Positions 55,376-64,000 of a stretch of DNA of 64,000 nt are shown piece by piece. The translations under genes and the position numbers were made by a program. The notes below the pieces were generated by a model. That model saw nothing but the letters and a program-made list of their open reading frames with translations, was not told the DNA's origin and made no database searches. Positions within the stretch are counted from its first letter, which is position 1. Every line of letters starts with the position of its first letter. This DNA is from Methylomonas rapida (lineage in GTDB: Bacteria > Pseudomonadota > Gammaproteobacteria > Methylococcales > Methylomonadaceae): contig NZ_CP113517.1 in the NCBI RefSeq assembly GCF_024360925.2, forward strand, positions 1,550,001-1,614,000, read 5' to 3'.

Positions 55376-58300
55376 CTATTCAAGGGCGGCGTCAATGAAG
55401 GGGCCGCGTTCAAATAAGGCTTCGAATGCCTCGGCTGGCAGCGGCCTGGAGAATAAATAGCCTTGTCCGTAATCGCAGCCGGCGTTGGCTAATAAGTCGC
55501 GTTGGACAGGGGTTTCTATGCCTTCGGCGATGACCTTCATGCCCAGTTTGTGCGCCATCACGATGATGGCTTCGCAGAGCGCGATGTCGTTGCTGTCGCT
55601 GGCCAAATGACTGACGAAGGAACGGTCTATTTTGATGTAGTCGATGTCGAATTTTTTCAGATAGGCCAGCGATGAATAACCGGTGCCGAAGTCGTCCAAG
55701 GCTATCTGCATGCTGGCATTGCGGAAGGACCGTAGCGTCTCGTTGACCTGCTCGCTGGCGTCCAGCAGCAAGCCTTCGGTGATTTCGACGACCAAACCGT
55801 CGGCGGATAATCCCAATTGCCGTAAATGCTTCAACCACGATTGTTCCAGGCTACCGCTGTCATGAAACTGTACCGGCGATATGTTGATGCCGATTTTAAA
55901 GGTCGGATGGTATTGTCTGCGCCAGTTAGCCAGTTGTTGGCTGGCTTGCCGAAACACCCAATCGCCAATCTGGTTGATGATGCCAATATCCTCCGCGATC
56001 GAGATGAACTCTTCGGGACCGCGAAGTTCGTGGCCGGGATGCCGCCAACGCAACAAGGCTTCGGCTTTCGGGATATTGCCGGTCGTCAGGTCCACAATCG
56101 GCTGGTAATGCAATTCAAATTGCCCGTCGGACAACGCCTGGCGCAAATCTTCGGCGGTCTGCATCCGGCGCAAGGCTTCTTCCTGCATCGACGGCGTGAA
56201 ATAACTGTAACGGTTGCGCCCCTGATGCTTGGCCGCATACATGGCCTGATCGGCATTCTTGATCAGCGTCTCGATGTCATTGCCATCCCTGGGGTAAAAG
56301 GTGATGCCGATACTGGCCGAGACATAAGCCAGTTTATCCTTCAATTGAAACGGTTCGGCCAGTTTCAGCAGGAGGTTCTGCACGATGCGTTCCACGTCCC
56401 CAATGTCGGTCAATTCATTCAGGATCAGGGTAAATTCGTCGCCGCCCAAACGGGCCACGGTGTCGGTTTCTCGCACGCACTTGGTCAGGCGCTGGGCGGC
56501 ATCCTGCAGCAATAGGTCGCCCATGTCATGGCCCAGGGTATCGTTGACTTCCTTGAAGCGATCCAGATCGAGGAATATCAAGGCCATCGGCAAGCCGCAG
56601 CGGTGGGCTTTTTTGACTTCCTGGCGCAGACGGTCGTGGAACATGCGCCGGTTGGGCAGGTTGGTCAACGGATCGAAATTGGCATGCGTCCAGATCAATT
56701 CCTCCGATTGTTTTTTCTGGGTGATGTCGGAAAACAGCGCGACGCGGCGGTACGGCGTGCCATCGGGGTTGAAGATGGTGTTGATGGTCAATAGCTCTGC
56801 AAAGAGCTCGCCGTTTTTTCGCCGGTTCCACAGTTCGCCTTTCCAATAGCCCGCGCTATTGATCGCCGCCCACATGTTTTGATAGAAGCTCTGGTCCTGG
56901 TGATTGGATTTCAGGATGTTGTGGTTTTTGCCGACCACCTCGTTCAGGGTATAGCCCGTCAATTCGGTGAAAGCGGGGTTGATCGTGATGATGGTGCCCT
57001 GGGCATCGGTGACAGCCATCGCTTCACTGCTATTTTGATAAACCAGCGAGGCCAGTTGCAGCTCGGTATTGGCGCGGTAGCGATCGATCGCAATGCCGGC
57101 CAGGTTGGCGGCTTGCTCGATGCGTTGCAGCTCCTTGAGGCAGGGCGACGCCGGTTCGCGGCGATAGATCGCGAAAGTTCCCAACAATGCGCCGGAAGCA
57201 CTGCGGACGGGTTCCGACCAGCAGGCGGCCAGACCGGCCCGGGCCGCCAGGTCCTTAAACGCCACCCAGTACGGGTGTTGCTGGATGTTTTCGACGATCA
57301 CGCGCTGGCCGGTATGGGCCGCGGTGCCGCATGAACCGGCACCGGGTCCGATTTTTAAGCCGTTTACCGCGTCATTGTAAAAAGCGGGTAGATGGGGCGC
57401 CGATCCGGTCAGCAGATGTTGACCTTCGCTGTCCACCAGCAAGATGGAGCATAGTTGCGCGGGGTTTTGCGCTTCCACGCCGAGCACGATGGCGTCAAGA
57501 ATGTCCGACAAGTCGGCATCCTTGGCCAATAATTCCAGCACATGATTGTAGGCGCGCACCCGCTCCGTCGCCTGTTGGCGTTCGCTTACGTCCATGGCCA
57601 TGCCGATGATGCCAATGATTTCACCGTCGATACCCTGCAAGGGTGTCCGGCTAATTTCCATGGTATGTGCTTCACCGTCGGCCAATATCAGCGTTTCCTG
57701 GCATCGATGCAACTCCTGGGGATGTTCCAGACAGGCTTGATCGGCCTGTAGGAAACGCTGTGCGTATTCTCGCCCCAATAAGTCCTCCAGGGCATCGCCG
57801 GCCTGAAAGCGACTTTCCTCCATGCCCAGCGCGTTGCAAAAGGTGTGGTTGACGAACAGATAGTGACCGTCGGTGCCGACCAACCAGATGCCGACCGGGG
57901 CATTGTCGAGGATCGCATGCAATTTGGCTTCCGAGGCATGCAATTCCGCGACCTGGGCATTGAGCTGTTGCGCCATGGCCTGGAAGCTGTGCGCCAAATA
58001 GCCGATTTCGTCATTGCGTTCGGAGGGGACGCCCAGCAGCGGTTGACCCAATTCGAACTGACTGACGGAGTGGGCTATCGCTTTCAAGGGTTTGGCCAGA
58101 ATCCTGGCCAGCGATAGGGAGATCAAGGTTGCCAGCAAGCTGAACAGCAAAGTGAGTTGGACGACTTGCCGGCCCAAGGCCTGGCTTTCCATCAGCACGT
58201 TTTCCATGGCCGTGTAAAGACCCAGCAGGATGAAACGCGGCTCTGATACCGGGCCAAAGCCTTGCTTGACGAAAGCCGCCAGGAAGGCGTTGCCGAACAA

Positions 58301-59140
58301 GTCGCCATCGTGGCCGGCAAATACCAACCAGTCGGTGTCGCCTTCCAGCATTTCGCGGGTGGCGGCGATGTCGTCCTGGATCAAAAACGAGCGCCCCCGC
58401 TCGAAGCCGAAGGTCTTGGCGGGATCAGGATGCAGCAGATAGTCGCCGCGATGATTCGTCAGCAGTAGATGGACGTTGTGCGGTAATTCCTTGCTGATTT
58501 GTCCGAACAGTTCATCCAGATTGGTATCGATGACGATGATGGCGGCGGGCTTGTTGTCGGGCGAGGGTAACGATGCCGCGATGCGTATCGTCGGCTTGCC
58601 GAAGCCTTGATGCGCGCTCAGTTCCTGATTCAGATTGATATTCGAGATATAAAATTGGCCGATGGGCAGGCGCAGGGTTTCGAACACATAGGGAAAATGG
58701 CTTTTTTCCTGGAGCTGGTCATCCGGGGTGAGATTGATCTCGTTATGGTCACGGTCGACCCGCACCAGTTCCTTGCCGTAATGCTGGGCATCGATCAGGC
58801 GAATCTGGCTGTATTCGGGATGGGCGCGCAACAAAGCCGCAAAAATGTCCGCCAGTTTCAGGCGTTGCTCATCGCTTAACGCCTGCGCGCTTGCCGCCTG
58901 TTCGGCAAGACTGCGGCTGAGGCTTAACTGGCTCAAGAAATCAACGTCGCTGGCGATGGCGGCCAAGGTGACATTGAAGCGATGGGCCAAACCACGGGTT
59001 GCCGTCAGTAATTTTTCCTGAGATTCTTCGATCAACAGCGTGTGACTGCGGTCGTAAACGTAATAGCCGGTCAGGCCCGTGGACACCGTGCCGAGCAGTG
59101 CCAGCCAGAACCCCAGTTTCAAGCCAATACCCGGACGCAT
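55376..59140 (-). CDS. Membrane GGDEF-EAL protein with periplasmic sensor, PAS and GAF
   Basis: 1254 residues: TM1 (about 8-28), a large periplasmic dCache-like domain (about 30-340), TM2 (about 345-367), HAMP, PAS, GAF, PAS, GGDEF, EAL. The GGDEF motif is intact and preceded by the RETD inhibitory site. EAL motifs are also intact (AEALLRW, VEITEGLLL, DDFGTGYS, AEGIETP). It may make and degrade c-di-GMP. Its ATG overlaps the stop of the upstream binding-protein gene by 1 nt (TGATG), so they are translationally coupled. A longer open frame upstream is antisense shadow. Confidence 0.92.
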   Translation of the reverse strand: MRPGIGLKLGFWLALLGTVSTGLTGYYVYDRSHTLLIEESQEKLLTATRGLAHRFNVTLAAIASDVDFLSQLSLSRSLAEQAASAQALSDEQRLKLADIFAALLRAHPEYSQIRLIDAQHYGKELVRVDRDHNEINLTPDDQLQEKSHFPYVFETLRLPIGQFYISNINLNQELSAHQGFGKPTIRIAASLPSPDNKPAAIIVIDTNLDELFGQISKELPHNVHLLLTNHRGDYLLHPDPAKTFGFERGRSFLIQDDIAATREMLEGDTDWLVFAGHDGDLFGNAFLAAFVKQGFGPVSEPRFILLGLYTAMENVLMESQALGRQVVQLTLLFSLLATLISLSLARILAKPLKAIAHSVSQFELGQPLLGVPSERNDEIGYLAHSFQAMAQQLNAQVAELHASEAKLHAILDNAPVGIWLVGTDGHYLFVNHTFCNALGMEESRFQAGDALEDLLGREYAQRFLQADQACLEHPQELHRCQETLILADGEAHTMEISRTPLQGIDGEIIGIIGMAMDVSERQQATERVRAYNHVLELLAKDADLSDILDAIVLGVEAQNPAQLCSILLVDSEGQHLLTGSAPHLPAFYNDAVNGLKIGPGAGSCGTAAHTGQRVIVENIQQHPYWVAFKDLAARAGLAACWSEPVRSASGALLGTFAIYRREPASPCLKELQRIEQAANLAGIAIDRYRANTELQLASLVYQNSSEAMAVTDAQGTIITINPAFTELTGYTLNEVVGKNHNILKSNHQDQSFYQNMWAAINSAGYWKGELWNRRKNGELFAELLTINTIFNPDGTPYRRVALFSDITQKKQSEELIWTHANFDPLTNLPNRRMFHDRLRQEVKKAHRCGLPMALIFLDLDRFKEVNDTLGHDMGDLLLQDAAQRLTKCVRETDTVARLGGDEFTLILNELTDIGDVERIVQNLLLKLAEPFQLKDKLAYVSASIGITFYPRDGNDIETLIKNADQAMYAAKHQGRNRYSYFTPSMQEEALRRMQTAEDLRQALSDGQFELHYQPIVDLTTGNIPKAEALLRWRHPGHELRGPEEFISIAEDIGIINQIGDWVFRQASQQLANWRRQYHPTFKIGINISPVQFHDSGSLEQSWLKHLRQLGLSADGLVVEITEGLLLDASEQVNETLRSFRNASMQIALDDFGTGYSSLAYLKKFDIDYIKIDRSFVSHLASDSNDIALCEAIIVMAHKLGMKVIAEGIETPVQRDLLANAGCDYGQGYLFSRPLPAEAFEALFERGPFIDAALE

Positions 59141-60177
59141 CAAAAAGCCTCTGGCGCTTCGCCGGATATGATGCGATCCCACAACCGCTTGCGTTCCAGC
59201 GGGGCGCGCATGGGTTCCAGCCAAATGATTTTGTCGCCGTGGCGTTCTTCCGGAAACGGCGTGATGGTATTGGCCAGGCCGTGTTTGTCGGTCAAGCGTT
59301 GACTGACGGCACGCTCCAGGGTGTAATTGATCCATTGCTCGGCCAAGCGCTTGTTTTTGGCTTCCTGGGTGATGGCCCAGCAATCCAGCCAGGCCAGGGC
59401 TCCTTCACGTGGAATGACGTAGCCGATGTCGGCGCCGGCTTCGCGCAGCGCCTTCACCTGCTGGTTACCGTAATTGCCGAAAATCAGCGCGATGTCGTGG
59501 CGGGAAAATAGCTTGGCCGCTTCGTCGGCGGTGCTGTAAAAGGTCAGCACGTTACGGCGCAGCCTGACCAGCTCGCGGGCGGCTTGCCGCAACTGCTCGT
59601 CGGTCAGTTGAAATGGGTCGGCGCCCATCAGCAAGCCGACCAGGGAGAAGTTGTGGTTACTGGCATTGAACGCCAATACCTGACCGCGATAGCGAGGGTC
59701 CCACATCGCGGCCATCGATTGCGGGATTTCCTTGACCAGCTTGCGGTTGTAGATCAGGCCCATTTCCGCGTAGGTATAGGGAATGGCGTAGAGTTTGCCG
59801 TCATGCAGCAGGCCTGGAATGGCGCCTGGATTTTGGAAGCGCGGCAGTTGCGCGGCATGGTTGGGGATGTTCGCCAGATCGAGAGGTACTACCAAATCGT
59901 TCTCTATGTAGCGTTGCAACTCGGCGGTGTTGACCGCAAACACATCGAAGCCCGCGCTATTGATTTTGTCCCATAAATCGTCATCGGAGCCGACAAAGGT
60001 CACTTCGATATCGGCATCGAAGCGCTGTTGAAACCGATCAACCAAATCGGCGTCGGCATAGCCGGCCCAGGCGGCGACGCGCAGGGTCTCCCGCGCGCTG
60101 ATCGCCTCGTTGTAGCAGAACGTCAGCGCTAGCAGGCAGAAAAGACCGATAAAGGTATTCGACGGTTTTGGCTTCAT
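59140..60177 (-). CDS. PotD-like periplasmic binding protein paired with the GGDEF-EAL receptor
   Basis: 345 residues with a signal peptide (FIGLFCLLALTFCYNEAISA) and the spermidine/putrescine-binding fold: LRVAAWAGYADADLVDRFQQ, GSDDDLWDKI, YTYAEMGLIYNRK, SAMWDPRYRGQV-like, TADEAAKLFSRHDIALIFG. No permease or ATPase genes accompany it. Instead it precedes a membrane GGDEF-EAL gene with 1-nt overlap, like nspS-mbaA of Vibrio cholerae. It probably reports a polyamine-like ligand to the receptor; the ligand is inferred. Confidence 0.85.
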   Translation of the reverse strand: MKPKPSNTFIGLFCLLALTFCYNEAISARETLRVAAWAGYADADLVDRFQQRFDADIEVTFVGSDDDLWDKINSAGFDVFAVNTAELQRYIENDLVVPLDLANIPNHAAQLPRFQNPGAIPGLLHDGKLYAIPYTYAEMGLIYNRKLVKEIPQSMAAMWDPRYRGQVLAFNASNHNFSLVGLLMGADPFQLTDEQLRQAARELVRLRRNVLTFYSTADEAAKLFSRHDIALIFGNYGNQQVKALREAGADIGYVIPREGALAWLDCWAITQEAKNKRLAEQWINYTLERAVSQRLTDKHGLANTITPFPEERHGDKIIWLEPMRAPLERKRLWDRIISGEAPEAF

Positions 60178-60214
60178 GTCGCCTATGGTAGCTAACCGTG
60201 ACCTTGCAAGGAAT

Positions 60215-61264
60215 TTAGCCTTGCAAAGTCGCCATGTCGATCACAAAACGATATTTTACATCGCCTTTCAACATTCTTTCGTAAGCCTGATTGATAGCCG
60301 GCATCGGAATCAGTTCAATGTCGCAGACGATATTGTGCGCGGCGCAAAAATCCAGCATCTCCTGGGTTTCGCGAATGCCGCCGATCAACGAGCCGGCCAG
60401 CTGCCGGCGGCGGAAAATCAGATTGCCGGCACTGGGGGCGGGATGCGTATGGTCCGGCATGCCGACCATGCAGAGGGTACCGTCGCGTTTCAACAGGGTC
60501 AGATACTGATCCAGATCGTGCGCCGCCGCGACCGTGTCGAGAATGAAATCAAAGCTTTGCAGATGCTGCTGCATGCGTTCGGGCTGGGTCGAGATCACGA
60601 CCTCGTTTGCGCCCAGGCGTTTGGCGTCGTCGGCTTTATGCGGCGATGTGGTGAACAATACGACATGGGCGCCGAAGGCGTGGGCGAATTTGACCGCCAT
60701 GTGCCCCAGGCCGCCCAGGCCAACCACGCCGACTTTCTGCCCCTTGCCCACCCGCCAGTGGCGCAGCGGCGAATAGGTGGTGATGCCCGCGCACAGCAAG
60801 GGTGCCACGGCCGCCAATTCCAGTTTGTCCGAAACGCGCAGCACGAAGCGCTCGTCGACGACGATTTGGTTGGAATAACCGCCGTAGGTCATCTTGCCGG
60901 TATGCTTGTCCGGGCTGTTGTAAGTAAACACGGTGGCGTCGCAATATTGTTCCAGGCCATCCCGGCACTCCGGGCAAACGCCGCAGGCATCGACCATGCA
61001 GCCAACCCCGACCAGATCGCCGGCTTTGAACCCATTCACCTCCTTGCCCACCTGTATCGCACGGCCGACGATTTCATGACCCGGCACGAGGGGGTAGTTG
61101 GTGCCGTTCCATTCGTTGCGGGCCTGATGAATGTCGCTATGGCAGACGCCGCAAAACAGGATTTCGATCAGGACGTCGCGCGGGCCGGGACTGCGGCGCT
61201 TGAATTGATAGGCGCGCAATGGCGTCAGTGCGTTGTAGGCGGCATAACCGTAACTTTTCAGCAT
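60215..61264 (-). CDS. Zinc-dependent NADP alcohol dehydrogenase (YahK/CAD type)
   Basis: 349 residues. The catalytic zinc site is in CGVCHSDIHQ and GHEIVG, and structural zinc cysteines are in CGVCPECRDGLEQYC. The Rossmann motif GLGGLGHMAVKF follows. This pattern is typical of YahK/AdhA-like aldehyde reductases. ATG at 61264 is chosen because GGGAG lies 8 nt upstream; the frame is open further. Located 32 bp after the Old Yellow Enzyme gene and likely co-transcribed. Confidence 0.9.
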   Translation of the reverse strand: MLKSYGYAAYNALTPLRAYQFKRRSPGPRDVLIEILFCGVCHSDIHQARNEWNGTNYPLVPGHEIVGRAIQVGKEVNGFKAGDLVGVGCMVDACGVCPECRDGLEQYCDATVFTYNSPDKHTGKMTYGGYSNQIVVDERFVLRVSDKLELAAVAPLLCAGITTYSPLRHWRVGKGQKVGVVGLGGLGHMAVKFAHAFGAHVVLFTTSPHKADDAKRLGANEVVISTQPERMQQHLQSFDFILDTVAAAHDLDQYLTLLKRDGTLCMVGMPDHTHPAPSAGNLIFRRRQLAGSLIGGIRETQEMLDFCAAHNIVCDIELIPMPAINQAYERMLKGDVKYRFVIDMATLQG

Positions 61265-61296
61265 TGCTAAGACTCCCTTGGAAGATGCCTGGCCGA

Positions 61297-62394
61297 TCAG
61301 GCCGGGCTGGGCCAATCGGTATAACCCTGTTCGTCGCCGCCGTACCAGGTTTCTTTTGGCGCAACGGCCAGCTCGGCTCCGGTTTGCAAGCGTTCGACCA
61401 AATCGGGATTGGCCATGAACGGCCGGCCGAAGCAGATCAAATCCGCGCTTCGGTTTTGCCGGGCCGCGTAAGCCAGTTCGCGGGTATAAAGGTTGTTGGC
61501 CATATACGGGCCTTTGAACAGAGCGCGCAATGGCTGCAAGTCGATGCCGTTCGGTATGTCGCGCGACACGCGGGTCGAGCCTTCGACGAAATGGAGGTAA
61601 GCCAGGTCGAATTGATTGAGTTGTTCGATCAGGTAGCCATACGTCGCCATCACGTTGCTGTCCAAAGGCGTGTTGCCGGCGGCCGGCGTCACGGGTGACA
61701 GCCGAATGCCGACCCGGTCGCCGCCCCAGACGGCGGTGACCGCGGCGACCACTTCCAGTACCAGGCGGGCGCGGTTTTCAATGCTGCCGCCATACTGGTC
61801 GGTGCGATGATTGGTGCTGTCGCGGAGGAATTGTTCCAGCAAATAGCAATTGGCCGAGTGGATTTCGACGCCGTCGAAACCGGCATGTTTGGCGCACAGC
61901 GCGGCGTGACGATATTGCTCGACGATGCCGGGAATTTCTGCGCTGTCCAATGCGCGCGGAGTTGGCACCGCTTGCATGCCGAATTCGGTAAAGGTTTCGC
62001 CGTCGGCGGCGATGGCCGAGGGCGCGACCGGTAATTGGCCGTCCGGTTGCAGCGAAGGGTGCGAAAAACGCCCGACGTGCCAGAGCTGGCAGACGATTTT
62101 GCCCTGCTTCTCATGCACGGCATCGGTGACGAGTCGCCAGCCGTCGGTTTGGGCATCGGTATAAATGCCGGGGGTATAGGCATAACCGCGGGCTTGCGGC
62201 GAGATATTGGTGGCTTCGCTGATGATCAGGCCGGCGCTGGCGCGTTGCGCGTAATAGGTGGCCTGAAGTGGGCCCGGTATGCCGTCGTGCTTGATGCGGC
62301 AACGGGTCAATGGCGCCATCACGATGCGGTTTGCCAATGACCAGGCGCCTATCTTGACCGGTTGAAATAAGTCGGTATGGGCTGGATTGCTCAT
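61297..62394 (-). CDS. Old Yellow Enzyme family FMN ene-reductase (NemA-like)
   Basis: 365 residues, TIM barrel. Family landmarks: MAPLTRCR, GLIISEATNISPQARGY, CQLWHVGRFSH, the substrate-binding DGVEIHSANCYLLEQFL (H-x-x-N), YGGSIENRARL, and FGRPFMANPDLVERL. The H-x-x-N pair is intact, so ene-reductase activity is expected. It probably detoxifies electrophilic enals or nitro compounds together with the adjoining alcohol dehydrogenase. AGGAG precedes the ATG. Confidence 0.92.
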   Translation of the reverse strand: MSNPAHTDLFQPVKIGAWSLANRIVMAPLTRCRIKHDGIPGPLQATYYAQRASAGLIISEATNISPQARGYAYTPGIYTDAQTDGWRLVTDAVHEKQGKIVCQLWHVGRFSHPSLQPDGQLPVAPSAIAADGETFTEFGMQAVPTPRALDSAEIPGIVEQYRHAALCAKHAGFDGVEIHSANCYLLEQFLRDSTNHRTDQYGGSIENRARLVLEVVAAVTAVWGGDRVGIRLSPVTPAAGNTPLDSNVMATYGYLIEQLNQFDLAYLHFVEGSTRVSRDIPNGIDLQPLRALFKGPYMANNLYTRELAYAARQNRSADLICFGRPFMANPDLVERLQTGAELAVAPKETWYGGDEQGYTDWPSPA

Positions 62395-62437
62395 AGGGAT
62401 CGCTCCTGCGAAGGTTGAAGATTCAATGGAAGGGGCG

Positions 62438-63292
62438 TCAGTTTGCCAGATCGATTTTGACCAGAATCCGTGTGGCCCGGTTTTGCGTGCTGTAATTCCA
62501 GGCAGATAGACCGCGTTGGTCAGCCTGTTGCCGTTCGGCGATACCGCCTATTTCTATCCATTCGCCGAGCCTGGCCCGCACCGAGGTATGCGCGCTTTGG
62601 CTGTCGATGCGGCCGCCATGGCGGAAGCGTTCGGCCCAGGGAGCGATGTCGAGCATGACTTCATCGTTGGCTTGCAGGCGCGGAATCACCGCAAAGCCCG
62701 TGCTGGCCTGCTGGAATTGGGTGCTGCTGGCGACGCCGGGGTAACCGAAGCCGGAATCGTAAATCGTGACATACTCGTAAGGCCGGAGCTGGCCGATTTC
62801 TATCCGCGCCGGCTGGCCTTCCAGGGTGCGTAACTGTTGCATCGCGCGCTGCTCTCCGGCGTCGCGGGTATCGCCAGCCATGCCCTGCATCCGGATCGCG
62901 TTGGGGTAAACCGCGATGGCGGCTTCGGCATTCAATTGTTCGGCTGTTTTATAGCTGCTTTGCAGCACCGAAACGAGCAGATTGCGCTGAGGTTTATCGA
63001 GTTGCTGGATCAACTGGCCAATCTCTTGCAGGCGGGCCGGGCTGGCTTTGACGATCAAATCAAAGCCGTTACCGGTGACGACTTCGTTGGCTTCCAACAA
63101 TGGCATCAACAAAGGCTGGATTTCGGCGGCAGGGCGGTTTCGTAATGGAATCATGTCCATCACCGTTTCTTGCGCGGCAACGACCTGCAGCCAAACCAGG
63201 CCAAGGCCGGCAATCAAGCCCCATGGCGCGCCTGGCCCAATCCATCGGCCAATCCAGGCCTGTGAACGACGAATGGAGCCTTTAGATTTCAC
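62438..63292 (-). CDS. Secretin N-domain protein without a barrel
   Basis: 284 residues from a GTG that overlaps the glgA end by 11 nt. A basic N-terminus and hydrophobic segment (WGLIAGLGLVWLQVVAAQE) form a signal peptide. Then a NolW/secretin N1-like domain (MDMIPLRNRPAAEIQPLLMPLL, GFDLIVKASPARLQEIGQLIQQLDKPQRNLLVSV) and a beta-rich second half (YEYVTIYDSGFGYP, ARLGEWIEIGGIAE). The secretin gate and barrel are missing, so it is not a complete secretin. Function unknown; it may be a pilus/secretion accessory. Confidence 0.7.
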   Translation of the reverse strand: MKSKGSIRRSQAWIGRWIGPGAPWGLIAGLGLVWLQVVAAQETVMDMIPLRNRPAAEIQPLLMPLLEANEVVTGNGFDLIVKASPARLQEIGQLIQQLDKPQRNLLVSVLQSSYKTAEQLNAEAAIAVYPNAIRMQGMAGDTRDAGEQRAMQQLRTLEGQPARIEIGQLRPYEYVTIYDSGFGYPGVASSTQFQQASTGFAVIPRLQANDEVMLDIAPWAERFRHGGRIDSQSAHTSVRARLGEWIEIGGIAERQQADQRGLSAWNYSTQNRATRILVKIDLAN

Positions 63293-64000
63293 GATATAAC
63301 GCCAGATACTGATTGGCGCTGTTTTCCCAGGAAAAATCCTTGCGCATCGCGTTGCGCTGCAGCTCTTGCCAGAGCTTGGGATTGGCGTGCACCACCAGCG
63401 CGCGCTTGATGGTTTCCAGTAACGCACCGGGCACGGCATCGTTGAAGACGAATCCGCTCGCGGTGCCGTTTTTGATCGTGTCGGGCAATGTATCGACCAC
63501 GGTGTCGGCCAGACCACCGGTTTTTCTGACGACGGGCAGGGTGCCGTAACGCTGGCTATACATCTGGTTCAAACCGCAGGGTTCGAAGCGCGACGGCATC
63601 AGAAACAGGTCGGAGCCGGCTTCGATCTGGTGGGCCAGATTCTCGTCGTACCCGATGGTCACCGAAACCTTATCCGGATACAGGCGGGCGAAGTCCTGCA
63701 GCCTAACCTGTATGCTGTTGTCGCCGCTGCCGAGCAAGGCGAACTGCAAGGGCATGTTGACCAATTCCTTCAAGCAGCTCAGCACCAGGTCTATGCCTTT
63801 CTGATCGACCAGTCGGCCGATCAAGCCCAGCAGCGGCAAATCCGCGTTGACCGGTAATCCCAAACGGGCCTGCAATGCGGTTTTGTTCAGCACTTTTTTG
63901 CCGAGAGTCTTGCCGCTGTAGGTTTGCGCTATGAAGGGGTCAGTTTCCGGATTCCAGACTTTGGTGTCAATCCCGTTGATGATGCCGGACAAGGTCGGCT
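63282..64000 (-). CDS. glgA: Glycogen synthase GlgA (5' end outside the window)
   Basis: The visible part is the C-terminal GT-B half: GIINGIDTKVWNPETD, LGLIGRLVDQKGIDL, and the nucleotide-sugar site PSRFEPCGLNQMYSQRYGTLPVVRKTGGLADTV, ending LYREI. GlgA transfers glucose from ADP-glucose to glycogen. The frame runs past position 64000, so the gene is truncated by the window only. Confidence 0.93.
   Translation of the reverse strand, partial: PTLSGIINGIDTKVWNPETDPFIAQTYSGKTLGKKVLNKTALQARLGLPVNADLPLLGLIGRLVDQKGIDLVLSCLKELVNMPLQFALLGSGDNSIQVRLQDFARLYPDKVSVTIGYDENLAHQIEAGSDLFLMPSRFEPCGLNQMYSQRYGTLPVVRKTGGLADTVVDTLPDTIKNGTASGFVFNDAVPGALLETIKRALVVHANPKLWQELQRNAMRKDFSWENSANQYLALYREI

Noticed and set aside
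1..64000. CRISPR arrays, rRNA genes, complete IS with transposase
   Set aside because: No regularly spaced repeats, rRNA landmarks or transposase motifs were seen anywhere in the window.

Overview
The window looks like a chromosomal segment of a gammaproteobacterium. The gene content and protein character suggest a Methylomonas-type methanotroph (Methylococcales), but no methane-oxidation gene is present, so this is inference. Most of it is an ordinary, fairly GC-rich core genome. The first 7 kb is different: visibly AT-rich in part, carrying small mobile elements, and ending at two tRNA genes.

Positions 1-7100 form an accessory region. It holds a two-gene CBASS-like anti-phage module on the minus strand (CD-NTase plus a four-TM S-4TM-type effector) and two miniature inverted-repeat elements. 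It also holds a minus-strand membrane/zinc-ribbon gene with a short overlapping leader ORF. Two consecutive FlhD/FlhC-like activator pairs follow, the second FlhD being fused to a STAS-like domain, and then an AlpA-like excisionase regulator. tRNA-Asn and tRNA-Arg (minus strand, with a shared promoter and terminator) mark the boundary. A genomic island or ICE remnant beside tRNA-Asn is the simplest reading.

Positions 7.7-26.2 kb are housekeeping: a TlpA-like thioredoxin, serA-serB, yebC, ruvC-ruvA-ruvB, the complete ybgC-tolQ-tolR-tolA-tolB-pal-cpoB envelope cluster, queE-queC, an MCP-like helical protein beside an ODP-type diiron protein, and miaB-ybeZ-ybeY-corC.

Positions 26.4-55.3 kb are dominated by nitrate assimilation. 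On the minus strand lies nrtA-nrtB-nrtC/D fusion-porin-FAD reductase-nasA. Further on, narK-nasT (minus) diverges from nirB-nirD-phzF (plus). The regulation can be read from the DNA. There are sigma-54 promoters (GG-N10-GC) before nrtA, nirB and narK, NtrC-like sites in pairs 32 bp apart, and an ANTAR-type two-hexaloop leader with a terminator before nrtA. nirB has a related leader. The ANTAR protein that should read these leaders (NasT) is encoded between the two operons. Nitrate would cross the outer membrane via the porin, enter by NrtABC or NarK, and be reduced to nitrite by NasA and to ammonium by NirBD.

Between and beyond the nitrate genes lie signalling genes: an HDOD protein, EAL-REC-PAS, REC-PAS-GGDEF-EAL-REC, a 5TM-PAS protein, a giant hybrid histidine kinase, and a PotD-like binding protein paired with a membrane GGDEF-EAL protein (NspS/MbaA-like architecture). 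The window closes with an alcohol dehydrogenase, an Old Yellow Enzyme, a secretin N-domain protein and the 3' part of glycogen synthase, all on the minus strand. Several dispersed intergenic repeat families are visible in the nitrate region.
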